Positions 19,593-29,318 of a DNA stretch of 64,000 bases are shown in pieces. Source of the DNA: Paenibacillus crassostreae (lineage in GTDB: Bacteria; Bacillota; Bacilli; Paenibacillales; Paenibacillaceae); contig NZ_CP017770.1 of NCBI RefSeq assembly GCF_001857945.1, positions 1,116,001 to 1,180,000 of the forward strand, given 5' to 3'. The notes beneath the pieces are model-generated. The model did no database searches. It was not told the DNA's origin and worked only from the letters and a program-made list of their open reading frames with translations. Position numbers and translations under genes: made by a program. The number at the start of each line of letters is the position of its first letter. Positions within the stretch are counted from its first letter, which is position 1.

Positions 19593-19678
19593 ATGAATCA
19601 ACTTCATAATTACACAAACCTATTTAGATATAACTATTTATTTACAGAATGAATCGTTTGATTATGAAATTGATTCAT
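19593..19678. repeat. Dispersed palindromic intergenic repeat, copy 2
   Basis: 18-bp arms (19593-19610 and 19661-19678) with one mismatch, around a 50-base loop. The left arm and loop start match copy 1 at 13353-13403 at nearly every base across about 30 bases, including TCATAATTAC and CAAACCTATT. It lies in the dnaK-dnaJ gap. Confidence 0.75.
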
Positions 19679-19690
19679 TCCAAAGAGAAA

Positions 19691-19720
19691 GCCAAAGCTT
19701 GGGATTATCCAGCTTTGACC
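19691..19720 (-). terminator. Candidate attenuating hairpin between dnaK and dnaJ
   Basis: Stem CAAAGCTGG / CCAAGCTTTG with one bulge on the minus strand, then GGCTTTCTCTTTGG. The tail is only moderately T-rich, so partial termination after dnaK is as likely as full termination. Confidence 0.45.
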
Positions 19721-19767
19721 TTCCCATTTTCACTTCAATAATTTTTATGAAGGAAACCTTCTATAGG

Positions 19768-21618
19768 TTACTCTGATTTCTTATCTTCGTCAACAACTTC
19801 ATAGTCTGCATCAACTACATTATCTTTCTTAGCTCCGCCATTAGCTGCATCTCCAGCTTCACCATCAGCACCTTGTTGTGCCTCAGCTGCTTGTTCATAT
19901 AGCTTCACAGAAAGTTGTTGAACAATTTCTGTCAACTCTTCAGTAGCTTTATTAATTTCTTCTAGGTTATCTGTTTCAATCGCTGCTTTCACTTTTTCTT
20001 TAGCTGCTTCAGCTTTTTCGACTTCGGATGCATCTGCCTTATCGCCTAAATCTTTAATGACTTTATCTGTTGAATAGACAAGTTGATCCGCATTATTCTT
20101 CGCTTCAATCATCTCTTTACGTAGACGATCCTCTTCTGCATGCTCTTCAGCATCTCTCATCATACGTTCAACTTCTTCATCACTCAATCCGCTTGAAGAT
20201 GTGATTGTAATCTTCTGAGTCTTGTTCGTACCTTTATCTGTTGCAGATACATTAACGATTCCGTTCGCATCAATATCAAATGATACTTCGATTTGAGGAA
20301 CACCACGTGGTGCTGGTGGAATGTCACCAAGCATGAAGCGACCAAGTGTCTTATTACCTGCTGCCATTTGGCGTTCACCTTGCAAGACATGAATTTCAAC
20401 ACTAGGTTGGTTGTCAGCATAAGTAGAGAACACTTGGGATTTACTTGTAGGGATCGTTGTATTACGTTCGATCATCTTCGTAAATACACCACCTGCAGTT
20501 TCAATACCTAGAGACAATGGTGTTACGTCAAGTAGGACAACATCCTTCACATCACCAGTTAATACACCCGCTTGAACTGCAGCACCTAGAGCAACAACTT
20601 CATCTGGGTTAACACCTTTATGTGGATCTTTACCTGTCAATTTCTTAATTGCTTCTTGAACTGCAGGAATACGTGTTGATCCACCAACAAGAACGATTTT
20701 ATCAATATCATTTGGAGTCATACCTGCATCACTAAGTGCTTGACGAGTAGGTCCAAGGGTACGCTCTACCAATGTTGCTGTTAATTCATCGAATTTAGCA
20801 CGAGTTAAATTCATTTCTAAATGTTGAGGAACTCCGTCAACAACAGTAATAAACGGTAAGGAGATCGTAGTTGTCATAACACCAGACAATTCCTTTTTCG
20901 CTTTTTCGGCAGCATCTTTAAGACGTTGAACAGCTGATTTATCCTTACTCAAGTCAATTCCTTGATCCTTTTTGAATTCACTTACAAGGTGATCAATAAC
21001 CAATTGGTCAAAATCATCTCCACCTAGACGGTTATCACCACTAGTAGCTTTTACTTCAAAGAATCCATCGCCTAATTCAAGAATAGATACGTCAAATGTA
21101 CCACCACCAAGGTCATACACTAGGATTGTTTGATCTTCAGTCTTTTCCATACCGTATGCAAGTGCTGCCGCTGTTGGTTCATTGACAATACGTAGAACTT
21201 CTAATCCAGCAATTTTACCAGCATCTTTAGTTGCTTGACGTTGGCTATCGTTGAAATATGCAGGAACTGTAATAACGGCTTGAGTTACCGTTTGTCCAAG
21301 ATAGGCTTCTGCATCAGCTTTTAGTTTCTGTAGAATAATTGCAGAAATTTCTTGTGCAGTGTAATCTTTATCATCAATTTTCTCTTTGTGATCTGTACCA
21401 ATATGACGTTTAATAGACATAATCGTACGGTCAGGGTTTGTGATTGATTGACGTTTTGCTGTCTCACCAACAATACGTTCCCCATCTTTCTTAAAACCTA
21501 CAATTGATGGTGTTGTGCGTGCACCTTCTGGGTTAGGAATAACTACTGCTTCTCCGCCTTCCATAACCGCAACACATGAATTTGTTGTTCCTAAGTCAAT
21601 CCCAATTACTTTACTCAT
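19768..21618 (-). CDS. dnaK: Chaperone protein DnaK (Hsp70)
   Basis: Hsp70 chaperone, 616 aa, the usual Firmicute length. The ATPase domain shows [10 protein letters not shown] at the N-terminus, [12 protein letters not shown] near residue 170 and [10 protein letters not shown] near 310. The linker [13 protein letters not shown] and the substrate-binding domain follow, ending in an acidic tail VVDEDKKSE. It sits between grpE (70 bases upstream) and dnaJ. Confidence 0.98.
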   Translation of the reverse strand: MSKVIGIDLGTTNSCVAVMEGGEAVVIPNPEGARTTPSIVGFKKDGERIVGETAKRQSITNPDRTIMSIKRHIGTDHKEKIDDKDYTAQEISAIILQKLKADAEAYLGQTVTQAVITVPAYFNDSQRQATKDAGKIAGLEVLRIVNEPTAAALAYGMEKTEDQTILVYDLGGGTFDVSILELGDGFFEVKATSGDNRLGGDDFDQLVIDHLVSEFKKDQGIDLSKDKSAVQRLKDAAEKAKKELSGVMTTTISLPFITVVDGVPQHLEMNLTRAKFDELTATLVERTLGPTRQALSDAGMTPNDIDKIVLVGGSTRIPAVQEAIKKLTGKDPHKGVNPDEVVALGAAVQAGVLTGDVKDVVLLDVTPLSLGIETAGGVFTKMIERNTTIPTSKSQVFSTYADNQPSVEIHVLQGERQMAAGNKTLGRFMLGDIPPAPRGVPQIEVSFDIDANGIVNVSATDKGTNKTQKITITSSSGLSDEEVERMMRDAEEHAEEDRLRKEMIEAKNNADQLVYSTDKVIKDLGDKADASEVEKAEAAKEKVKAAIETDNLEEINKATEELTEIVQQLSVKLYEQAAEAQQGADGEAGDAANGGAKKDNVVDADYEVVDEDKKSE

Positions 21619-21688
21619 CGTAAAATTCCTCCTTTAATTTTGAACACTGGTCATTCGCTTCATATTCATAGCGCATCTATTCAAACAG

Positions 21689-22255
21689 CTATTCGCTGAC
21701 TTTAACCATCGCTGGGCGAAGCACTTTATCCTTTAACATATAGCCTTTTTGAACAACTTCAACAACGATACCTTCTTCATAATCTTCACTTGGCACTTGC
21801 ATAATTGCCTGATGATATTCTGGATTGAATGGTTCCCCTACACTTTCCATTGGAACTAAACCTTCGGTTTGCAAGATACCTTCCAATTGGCGGTATATCA
21901 TATTCATCCCTTTGGAGAAGGACTCCAGTTGCGTATCAGCGACTTCGACAGATATTGCTCGCTCAAAATTATCTACAATCGGTAGAAGTTCGGTAATCAA
22001 TTTGATCGAAGCATATTTGGCCGTATCTTCTTTTTCTTTCTGTGTCCGTTTACGATAATTATCGAAATCAGCTTGTGTACGTAAAACACGTTGTTGAGCC
22101 TCATCTGCTAGTGCTTGTAGACGATCCAATTCAGTTATTACAATGGGTTCTTGCTCTAGCGAAGACTCAGTATCTTCCTCAACTACTTCTACAATGTTAT
22201 CTGTATCTATTTCCTCTGAAGCCTTGTTTATGTCCTCTTGGTTCTCTTCTTTCAT
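21689..22255 (-). CDS. grpE: Nucleotide exchange factor GrpE
   Basis: Nucleotide exchange factor for DnaK, 188 aa. An acidic, disordered N-terminus (residues 1-45) precedes the coiled coil and the core with RTQADFDNYRKRTQKEKED near residue 60. The beta domain contains VPMESVGEPFNPEYHQA and ends VLRPAMVKVSE, both classical. It lies about 80 bases after the chaperonin gene, so in this genome grpE is not adjacent to hrcA. Confidence 0.97.
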   Translation of the reverse strand: MKEENQEDINKASEEIDTDNIVEVVEEDTESSLEQEPIVITELDRLQALADEAQQRVLRTQADFDNYRKRTQKEKEDTAKYASIKLITELLPIVDNFERAISVEVADTQLESFSKGMNMIYRQLEGILQTEGLVPMESVGEPFNPEYHQAIMQVPSEDYEEGIVVEVVQKGYMLKDKVLRPAMVKVSE

Positions 22256-22335
22256 ATTGTCTTCACCTCCTTAACCTAGTCTAAAATAAGTTCACTTGAT
22301 TATGTTAAACGAGTTCTATTAGAATAACGGCAATC

Positions 22336-23892
22336 TCAATCATTCAACCGTACATCCTCTTCCCTCATCTTAATCACATTATGAATACGAAGCACTGCCG
22401 TAGCAACTTCAGCAGCTGCTTTAAGTCCATGCAACTTCACTAGCGCTGGATCAACGATTCCCTCAGTCTCATAATTAATAACGAGTCCTGTATCACAATC
22501 AATCCCCATACTATCACAATCCTCTGACAGCTGAGCTGCGCGTGCTTCCTCTAACTTTTCGAGAGGGTTATAACCTGCATTCAACAAAATTTGAGCCATA
22601 GGTTTTCTAAGAGCTGTCGCTACAGCAGCAAAACCAAAGGCTTCCATACCTTTAATGGTCTCACGTTGACGTTCCAATTCATAGGATACAGCCAGTTCTG
22701 TTGTACCGCCACCAGGTAGCACGCCTCCTGATACAGCAGCTTGTAATGCTGACGCTGCATCCCCCGCGATACGTGCAGATTCACCAACGATTTCTGATGT
22801 ACTAGCTCCAACAACAACTGTCACAAACGGCTCTTGACTATCGACTTGTGCCTGCATGCGAACACGCTCTAGCTCCTCATCATATGCCACTCGTGGAGAG
22901 AATCCTAATATTCGTTGCAACTGCTCCGAAGACTTATGAAGTGCAGTACGCTTAACAGGGATTGCTCCTGTCATCTCACACACACGACCTAGATCAACTC
23001 GACTTACTCGTTGAATCACTAAGATATTATGATCGAGACAGAATTGTTCTGCGTCTGGATGGACACCACGTTCTAATAAGATAACACCTACACCAAGTTC
23101 ACTTAAGCTTAGTAATTCTCTACCAAACTGTTCTCGCAACTCCATATATCGTGCAAATCCAGCTTCCGTGGTTAATACTTCTTCATCAAGTGTCTCAGGT
23201 TCAAGCGCATCATGAAGAACTAATATTCGGACATCTTTTTGTACATAGTTTCCACGAAAATGCAGTGGTTTCTGACGTAAAAGTAAACCTTCGTATACTT
23301 CGTTATCCGCCTTTTCAATCGCAATCACACAATTTGCCAAGTTGAATGATGGATCTATCAAACGTTCTAACCCTACTTTGGAAGCAGCATCCATGATAAG
23401 TTTCACAATATCTCTGCGTTCTCGACCCGCTATGTAGGCCGTCTTCTCTAAGAAAGGATCACTAAGGCCCTTGATCTTCCTTGATCGACGACTCAGTGAT
23501 TGTAAGGAAAATTCAATACCTTGCTGCATACCAGATACAACTTTAGAAGCTGGAACTCCCTTCATAATCTGAGCAACACCTTCTTGTACCAGCGCACCCG
23601 CTAGTACAGTCGCTGAAGTTGTACCATCGCCGACTTTTCTTTGCTGTGATCTTGCCACTTGAATAAGTAGGCTAGCGGCAGGATGACTTACATCTATTCT
23701 GTCCAAAATTGTAACGCCGTCATTGGTAATGATTACTTCACCTCTAGTACCCACGAGCATTACATCTAGCCCTTTAGGACCGAGTGTGCCTTCGACCGCA
23801 GAAGTAATGGCACGGACTGCATTACTATTGTTAAGCAAGGTTGCGTATCGTTCCTCACCCTCGCGAACTGATTGCTGCTGTCCTTGACTCAT
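22336..23892 (-). CDS. Group III (archaeal-like, thermosome/TCP-1 type) chaperonin
   Basis: 518 aa chaperonin of the TCP-1/Cpn60 superfamily that resembles archaeal thermosomes rather than GroEL. Visible motifs are LGPKGLD (residues 37-43), NDGVTILD (57-64), the ATPase loop VGDGTTSATVLAG (87-99), GVLPGGGTTE and LNAGYNPLEKLEEARAAQ near the C-terminus. It lacks the GroEL Gly-Gly-Met tail. Known group III chaperonins of Firmicutes, such as that of Carboxydothermus, lie in the dnaK operon and form lidded rings without GroES, matching this position between hrcA and grpE. ATG 23892 is chosen over a GTG three codons upstream because AGGGAG fits it better. Confidence 0.9.
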   Translation of the reverse strand: MSQGQQQSVREGEERYATLLNNSNAVRAITSAVEGTLGPKGLDVMLVGTRGEVIITNDGVTILDRIDVSHPAASLLIQVARSQQRKVGDGTTSATVLAGALVQEGVAQIMKGVPASKVVSGMQQGIEFSLQSLSRRSRKIKGLSDPFLEKTAYIAGRERRDIVKLIMDAASKVGLERLIDPSFNLANCVIAIEKADNEVYEGLLLRQKPLHFRGNYVQKDVRILVLHDALEPETLDEEVLTTEAGFARYMELREQFGRELLSLSELGVGVILLERGVHPDAEQFCLDHNILVIQRVSRVDLGRVCEMTGAIPVKRTALHKSSEQLQRILGFSPRVAYDEELERVRMQAQVDSQEPFVTVVVGASTSEIVGESARIAGDAASALQAAVSGGVLPGGGTTELAVSYELERQRETIKGMEAFGFAAVATALRKPMAQILLNAGYNPLEKLEEARAAQLSEDCDSMGIDCDTGLVINYETEGIVDPALVKLHGLKAAAEVATAVLRIHNVIKMREEDVRLND

Positions 23893-23904
23893 CGACTCCA
23901 CTCC

Positions 23905-24936
23905 CTATTTGTACCAATGTGACAATAACGTTGTCAAATCCTTCGATATCACTCCCAGAATACTCATCACTCTACCATACTCCATTCTAGTAGGTCCTAA
24001 TATTCCTATCGTACCTAAGGACTTTCCTTCTAAAGAATATGTCGCTGTAATAAGACTACAATCAGCAAATGCTTCATGATCATTTTCTGTACCGATCTTC
24101 ACATGAATCCCACTTCCACTAGCAATCGGATTCATCATCTTCATCAGTGTAGGTGTTTCTTCCAGAAGATCTAGAATGTTCTTCACCTTATCTACATCTC
24201 TGAACTCCGGTTGCGTAAGCATATTCGTCGTACCACTAAGGTAAACATGGTGTTCATTCTCATTACCCAATACTGAATCCAGAACAACAAGTAATTCCTC
24301 ATAATGGGACGTGTATCTCTCCAGTTCTTCTGCAAGTTCAGAATACAAACGGGATTTCAGCTTATATAATGGAACATTTACAAGTTTACTATTAAGCAGA
24401 TTCACCACTTTCTCCATTTCTGAAACAGATACTCCTGGTGGTATAGCTACCGTCTTATTTTCAACTTGTCCTGTACTAGTTACAATAATAGCAACCGCAG
24501 TTGTTTCATTAAGTGGCAGAAGTTGGAAGTGTCGTAGCGATGTGTGGAATACTTCTGGTCCTAATAGAATTGACGTATAATTGGTCATATGAGAAAGAAT
24601 CATTGCTGATTGTTGGATGACTTGTTCCATCGCATTTAATTTATCAGCATAAAAAGATCTAATCTTATTTCGTTCAATAGGATCAATTGCAACCCAATGA
24701 GCCATATGGTCTACATAATAACGATAACCTTTATTCGATGGAATTCGACCAGCGGAAGTATGAGGTTGTTCAAGAAATCCCAATTCCTCAAGATCCGCCA
24801 TTTCATTACGGATTGTTGCTGGACTATACCCTACATCGGCCCTCTTAGAGATGCTGCGAGAACCGACAGGTTCGGCAGAACGAATATAATCGTCAACAAT
24901 AACATTCAATATCATTCTTTGACGTTCAGTTAACAA
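23905..24936 (-). CDS. hrcA: Heat-inducible transcription repressor HrcA
   Basis: Repressor that binds CIRCE and needs chaperonin for activity in the family, 343 aa. The N-terminal winged helix contains EPVGSRSISKRADVGYSPAT (residues 22-41), followed by IRNEMADLEELGFLEQPHTS and AGRIPSNKGYRYYVD. The GAF-like and dimerisation part follows. It is first in the operon and lies just downstream of a perfect CIRCE, so it is autoregulated. The chaperonin gene follows after 12 bases. Confidence 0.97.
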   Translation of the reverse strand: MLTERQRMILNVIVDDYIRSAEPVGSRSISKRADVGYSPATIRNEMADLEELGFLEQPHTSAGRIPSNKGYRYYVDHMAHWVAIDPIERNKIRSFYADKLNAMEQVIQQSAMILSHMTNYTSILLGPEVFHTSLRHFQLLPLNETTAVAIIVTSTGQVENKTVAIPPGVSVSEMEKVVNLLNSKLVNVPLYKLKSRLYSELAEELERYTSHYEELLVVLDSVLGNENEHHVYLSGTTNMLTQPEFRDVDKVKNILDLLEETPTLMKMMNPIASGSGIHVKIGTENDHEAFADCSLITATYSLEGKSLGTIGILGPTRMEYGRVMSILGVISKDLTTLLSHWYK

Positions 24937-24975
24937 TTCCTTCCCCTCCTCGCAGCAAGTTTATTCAAAACATCG

Positions 24976-25002
24976 TTAGCACTCACAAGCGTTGAGTGCT
25001 AA
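24976..25002 (-). promoter_or_regulatory. CIRCE operator
   Basis: Perfect TTAGCACTC-N9-GAGTGCTAA inverted repeat, arms 24976-24984 and 24994-25002. It is the HrcA binding site and lies 40 bases upstream of hrcA. It is the only CIRCE I found in the window, so the whole hrcA-chaperonin-grpE-dnaK-dnaJ operon should respond to HrcA. Confidence 0.97.
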
Positions 25003-25013
25003 CCGCTAATACA

Positions 25014-25043
25014 AAAATACCAAACTGACCTAATCGTTGTCAA
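25014..25043 (-). promoter_or_regulatory. Sigma-A-like promoter of the hrcA operon
   Basis: On the minus strand a perfect -35 TTGACA (25038-25043) is followed after 18 bases by TATTTT (25014-25019). This places CIRCE at or just after the start site, the usual arrangement. Confidence 0.65.
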
Positions 25044-25044
25044 G

Positions 25045-25506
25045 TCAGTTCAGTATCTTAAGGACAGCTATCTCATCACAACAATGTTGTTTACTACAAA
25101 AAACGCAGTCAGTCCACACCTTTTCCGGAAATATTTCTTTCTCTACCACGTCAAACCCATTCTTAGTAAAAAAAGAAACTGCATATGTTAAGGCCATGAT
25201 CTTAGGAATTTGCTGTTGTCTTGCTTCTTCTGTTAAAGCAGACACAAGTAAAGACCCAATCCCCTTACCTTTATAATCTTCAGCTATGCCTAACGAACGT
25301 ATTTCAACCAGGTCATTCCCAAGTTGGCATAATGATCCACAACCAACAATCTGACCTTCAACTTCCGCTACAAGAAACTGATCCATTTGCTTCTCCAGTA
25401 CCTTGCGAGAACGTGGGAGCATAATTCCCTTTTCAGCATAACCCTGAATCATCTCAACAAGATAATCAATATCTTCAGGTGATGCTTTTCTGCATACAGC
25501 CGACAT
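25045..25506 (-). CDS. GNAT family N-acetyltransferase (ArgA-type)
   Basis: 153 aa acetyltransferase of the GNAT fold. The acetyl-CoA loop reads EDYKGKGIGSLLV near residue 75, and LTYAVSFFTKNGFDVV follows. The C-terminal WTDCVFCSKQHCCDEIAV resembles the tail of short ArgA-like (N-acetylglutamate synthase) enzymes, but the substrate is not proven. Cys-rich end (four Cys). The strong AAGGAGGAG upstream fixes ATG 25506 rather than the ATG seven codons earlier. The stop lies against the hrcA promoter. Confidence 0.82.
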   Translation of the reverse strand: MSAVCRKASPEDIDYLVEMIQGYAEKGIMLPRSRKVLEKQMDQFLVAEVEGQIVGCGSLCQLGNDLVEIRSLGIAEDYKGKGIGSLLVSALTEEARQQQIPKIMALTYAVSFFTKNGFDVVEKEIFPEKVWTDCVFCSKQHCCDEIAVLKILN

Positions 25507-25580
25507 CCCACTCTCCTCCTTACACATGTTGCAATATAATATGAATAAATATACAACAACACGTATAAAAGTTCAAGATA

Positions 25581-26780
25581 TTAATGTCCCGTTATTGATC
25601 CTACAAATTCACCAAATACATCATTCCCAAATAATATCCCTTGTTCGCTTAATCGATACCCCGCTTGCGTTGATTCTAGGAGACCAACATTTAGCATCTT
25701 TTTTAATTGTTTAGCGAAAATAACATCCATCTGCTCCTCGAACTGCTCTTCAAAATGAGCCTTAGATATACCTTCCATCACTCGAAGCCCAACCATTAAG
25801 AAATCCTCCATGGCTTCTTCTTTCGATATAGGGATGCTATCCAAGCGCGGGAGTCCTTTTTGCACACCCTCAACATAGGGATTAACTCCTTTGATATTCA
25901 TATGGCGTTGTCGCCCTACGTAACCATGTGCACCTGCACCAAGACCATAATAATCTTCATTTAGCCAATACGTCAGATTATGTCTACTACCAAATCCAGG
26001 TTTCGCAAAATTACTAATTTCATATTGATTGTATCCTGCTTGTTTCATGCGGTCCATTAATAAAAGGTACATCTTTAGCTCTTCATCTTCATGAGGTAAT
26101 GGTAATTGATTCTTCTGATACATCGTATGAAAGAGCGTATTCTCCTCCACCTTTAAGCTATATATAGAATAATGGTTCAGATTAAGCTCTAACGCCTTTG
26201 TTACGCTCTCTGAGAGCATTTCTAGCGTCTGATTTGGAAGTCCGAACATGAGGTCAATTGACATATTGTCAAACCCAGCTTTGCGAGCATTTTCTAGACT
26301 GTGATAGACATCATCTGTATTGTGAATCCGCCCAATCCCTGAGAGTAACTCATTCTGGAAAGCTTGGACACCGAAACTCACACGGTTCACACCACCTTCA
26401 CGCATGACTGTTAATTTCTCAAGATCCGTAGTTCCAGGATTCGCTTCCATCGAAAATTCAATATCATCTGACCAATCAGGGAAATGAGTACGTACCGAAT
26501 TTAAGAAATATTTCATTTCATCAGGTTTCAGAACAGTCGGAGTTCCCCCTCCTACAAAAATACTATTAATCTGTCCTGGAGGTGTTTCTTTAACGGTTAA
26601 CTCCATTTCACGATCTAAGGCAATCAAATAGTCCATGACCGGCTGGTCCTTTAATACATATGAATTAAAATCACAGTAAAAACACTTATTCGTGCAAAAA
26701 GGAATATGCAAATAAACCGCTTGTGGTGGCTTACGGCTTCCCAAATGTGCTTTCTGTACTTCATGCTGTTGTTCAGCCAT
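25581..26780 (-). CDS. hemW: Radical SAM heme chaperone HemW
   Basis: HemN-like radical SAM protein of 399 aa. The cluster motif is CTNKCFYC (Cys 29, 33, 36). The fourth Cys of true coproporphyrinogen dehydrogenase HemN is replaced (CDFNSY), so heme-delivery HemW is the better call. FVGGGTPT and SMEANPGT follow. TAGGAG precedes ATG 26780; the frame is open 30 codons upstream without support. It follows lepA, as in B. subtilis. Confidence 0.92.
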   Translation of the reverse strand: MAEQQHEVQKAHLGSRKPPQAVYLHIPFCTNKCFYCDFNSYVLKDQPVMDYLIALDREMELTVKETPPGQINSIFVGGGTPTVLKPDEMKYFLNSVRTHFPDWSDDIEFSMEANPGTTDLEKLTVMREGGVNRVSFGVQAFQNELLSGIGRIHNTDDVYHSLENARKAGFDNMSIDLMFGLPNQTLEMLSESVTKALELNLNHYSIYSLKVEENTLFHTMYQKNQLPLPHEDEELKMYLLLMDRMKQAGYNQYEISNFAKPGFGSRHNLTYWLNEDYYGLGAGAHGYVGRQRHMNIKGVNPYVEGVQKGLPRLDSIPISKEEAMEDFLMVGLRVMEGISKAHFEEQFEEQMDVIFAKQLKKMLNVGLLESTQAGYRLSEQGILFGNDVFGEFVGSITGH

Positions 26781-26871
26781 ATTTTCAACTCCTAAAAGTT
26801 TTTGTAGGATTACTTCCTGAATAGCATCGCAAAAACTACTTCGGAAGCATAATCTTTGTTTTTGTATCATT

Positions 26872-26898
26872 AAAGGGGAGCCATATCGGCCCCCCTTT
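26872..26898. terminator. Hairpin between lepA and hemW, weak terminator candidate
   Basis: Stem AAAGGGG..GCC / GGC..CCCCTTT around an ATATC loop, 41 bases after the lepA stop. No T run follows on the minus strand, so it may only partly terminate or protect mRNA ends. Confidence 0.35.
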
Positions 26899-26938
26899 GA
26901 TTAGATTGCTCTAATTTTCATTTAGCACAGTCGGCTGA

Positions 26939-28753
26939 TCAGTCGTCAATTTTCAATACTGCCATAAATGCTTCTTGTGGAACTTCAACACTTCCGACCT
27001 GTTTCATACGTTTCTTACCTTCTTTTTGTTTCTCAAGCAGTTTACGTTTCCGTGAAATATCGCCACCGTAACATTTAGCCAATACGTTCTTGCGCATTGC
27101 TTTTACAGTTTCACGAGCAACTACTTTTGTACCTACCGTTGCCTGAATGGGCACTTCAAACATTTGACGCGGAATAATCTCACGAAGCTTCTCACAAATA
27201 ATACGTCCGCGATTGAAAGCTCGATCACGATGTACGATGAATGATAGAGCATCGACTTGTTCATTGTTAAGTAAAATATCCATTTTGACAAGATTAGATT
27301 TACGGTATCCGGATATTTCATAATCAAACGATGCATAACCCTTCGTACCAGACTTCAACTTATCAAAGAAATCATAAACAATCTCTGAAAGTGGTACTTC
27401 ATAAATAATAGTTACACGATTCGCATCTAGATACTCCATGTTGATGAACTCTCCACGTTTGTTCTGACAAAGTTCCATAACCATACCCACATAGTCATTA
27501 GGCACAATAATCGATGCTTTAACATAAGGTTCTTCGACATGGTCAATCTTACCGATCTCCGGATAATTGGATGGGTTGTCAATCTGAATGATTTCCCCAT
27601 TAGTCATTGCAATACGGTAGATAACACTTGGTGCAGTTGTGATAAGTGGAATATTGAACTCACGTTCAATCCGCTCCTGGATAATCTCCATGTGAAGAAG
27701 TCCTAAGAATCCACAACGGAAACCAAACCCAAGTGCACTGGAAGACTCCGGCTCAAAGCTTAAAGACGCATCATTTAATTGAAGTTTCTCTAGCGCTTCA
27801 CGTAAATCAACATATTCCGATGTCTCAATTGGATATAGTCCACAATAGACCATCGGATTGATTGTCCGATATCCAGGCAATGCTTCTAGTGTCGGATTCT
27901 TCGCACTCGTTACCGTATCCCCTACACGTGTATCCCCTACATGCTTGATCCCGGCAACTATAAATCCGACATCTCCCACCCTCAGTTCATCCACAATAGT
28001 CATACTAGGCATGAAAGCGCCGACCTCAATTACTTCAAATGATTTATCGGTTGCCATCATTTTAATCTTCATTCCTGCTTTGATACTACCATCAACTACT
28101 CGAATATAGACGATAACACCCTTATAAGCATCATAATGTGAGTCAAAGATCAAAGCTTTTAGAGGTTTCTCAGGATCTCCTGATGGAGATGGAACCTGAA
28201 CAACGATCTGTTCTAAGATCTCCTTGATACCAATTCCTGACTTCGCTGAAGCTAATACAGCTTCGCTTGCGTCCAAACCGATAACATCCTCGATCTCCTG
28301 TCTCACTCGCTCTGGATCTGCACTTGGTAGATCAATCTTGTTAATAACAGGTAAAATTTCTAAGTTATTATCAAGAGCTAAATAGACGTTAGCAAGGGTC
28401 TGAGCTTCTATACCTTGTGCAGCATCTACGACAAGCAATGCACCTTCACAGGCTGCAAGGCTTCTAGAAACTTCATAAGTAAAATCTACATGTCCAGGAG
28501 TATCAATTAAGTTCAGAATATACTCTTCGCCGTCATCTGCCTGATAGGTTAGATTTACAGCTTGCAACTTAATAGTAATACCTCGTTCACGTTCAAGATC
28601 CATCTTATCTAGCACTTGTTCTTGCATTTCACGCGAAGACAATGCACCAGTATATTCAAGAATACGGTCGGCCAAAGTCGATTTACCATGGTCTATATGC
28701 GCAATGATACTAAAATTACGAATCTTTTTTTGTCTCTTAAATACGTCCGTCAT
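26939..28753 (-). CDS. lepA: Elongation factor 4 (LepA)
   Basis: Ribosome-binding translational GTPase, 604 aa, a typical length. The GTP-binding motifs are [14 protein letters not shown] near residue 18, DTPGHVDF near 85 and [10 protein letters not shown] near 138. The elongation-factor domains and the LepA-specific C-terminal domain with [20 protein letters not shown] follow. GTTGTGGGGGTAAGGC precedes ATG 28753. It lies between a yqxA-like gene and hemW, the conserved Bacillales order. Confidence 0.98.
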   Translation of the reverse strand: MTDVFKRQKKIRNFSIIAHIDHGKSTLADRILEYTGALSSREMQEQVLDKMDLERERGITIKLQAVNLTYQADDGEEYILNLIDTPGHVDFTYEVSRSLAACEGALLVVDAAQGIEAQTLANVYLALDNNLEILPVINKIDLPSADPERVRQEIEDVIGLDASEAVLASAKSGIGIKEILEQIVVQVPSPSGDPEKPLKALIFDSHYDAYKGVIVYIRVVDGSIKAGMKIKMMATDKSFEVIEVGAFMPSMTIVDELRVGDVGFIVAGIKHVGDTRVGDTVTSAKNPTLEALPGYRTINPMVYCGLYPIETSEYVDLREALEKLQLNDASLSFEPESSSALGFGFRCGFLGLLHMEIIQERIEREFNIPLITTAPSVIYRIAMTNGEIIQIDNPSNYPEIGKIDHVEEPYVKASIIVPNDYVGMVMELCQNKRGEFINMEYLDANRVTIIYEVPLSEIVYDFFDKLKSGTKGYASFDYEISGYRKSNLVKMDILLNNEQVDALSFIVHRDRAFNRGRIICEKLREIIPRQMFEVPIQATVGTKVVARETVKAMRKNVLAKCYGGDISRKRKLLEKQKEGKKRMKQVGSVEVPQEAFMAVLKIDD

Positions 28754-28863
28754 GCCTTACCCCCACAACCAGCCTGATGTTTCAATCACTTCATTATATC
28801 AGTTGTAGATTATACGGGCAATCCCAGACAATTGCAAAATAAGATTACATCCTAAACAAATTC

Positions 28864-29289
28864 TTACTCCGTAATTGTGTTGAATAAGGAGACTACGAAA
28901 TGAATGCTTTTTTGAGAGGCCTTTTGTAATAAATTCGCTGTCTTATCTGCTATTTTATCTACTGATGATTCAGAATTCTGCGGAAGCAAAATCTCCTGTG
29001 GAGTTGCATCTATATAACTGGGAGCTTCGATCTGCTCCCTATCTAATGATTTAATTTGCTGTGCATCTACAATAATTGGATCAAATGTAATGGTATATGA
29101 TCCCGCTACTTCCGGATTAGGATTGATCTGTGGCACAGGCAAGGAAATTTCTTGTGTAGCGGTGGGTTTTACAACCTGATCTAACTGAGAAATTGTAGAA
29201 TCATTTGAATTCGCAAACTGTATGCCTAAGAGAATTCCTAACCCCGTCCAAATTCCAATAAGCCACATTTTTTTACTTAAACGAGACAT
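28864..29289 (-). CDS. YqxA-like membrane-anchored protein
   Basis: 141 aa. One N-terminal hydrophobic segment (residues 8-26, WLIGIWTGLGILLGIQFA) is followed by an extracellular or intermembrane part without known domains. The call as YqxA (DUF3679-like) rests on its position between spoIIP and lepA, as in B. subtilis, and the single-anchor layout. Sequence evidence alone would be weak. GAGGAGGG precedes ATG 29289. A sporulation-related role is plausible from its neighbours but not shown. Confidence 0.65.
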   Translation of the reverse strand: MSRLSKKMWLIGIWTGLGILLGIQFANSNDSTISQLDQVVKPTATQEISLPVPQINPNPEVAGSYTITFDPIIVDAQQIKSLDREQIEAPSYIDATPQEILLPQNSESSVDKIADKTANLLQKASQKSIHFVVSLFNTITE

Positions 29290-29318
29290 ATTATCCCTCC
29301 TCAGTTATTCGATTCAAA

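Noticed and set aside
19191..20420. Several short minus-strand frames in dnaJ and dnaK
   Set aside because: They lie in other frames of well-supported chaperone genes.
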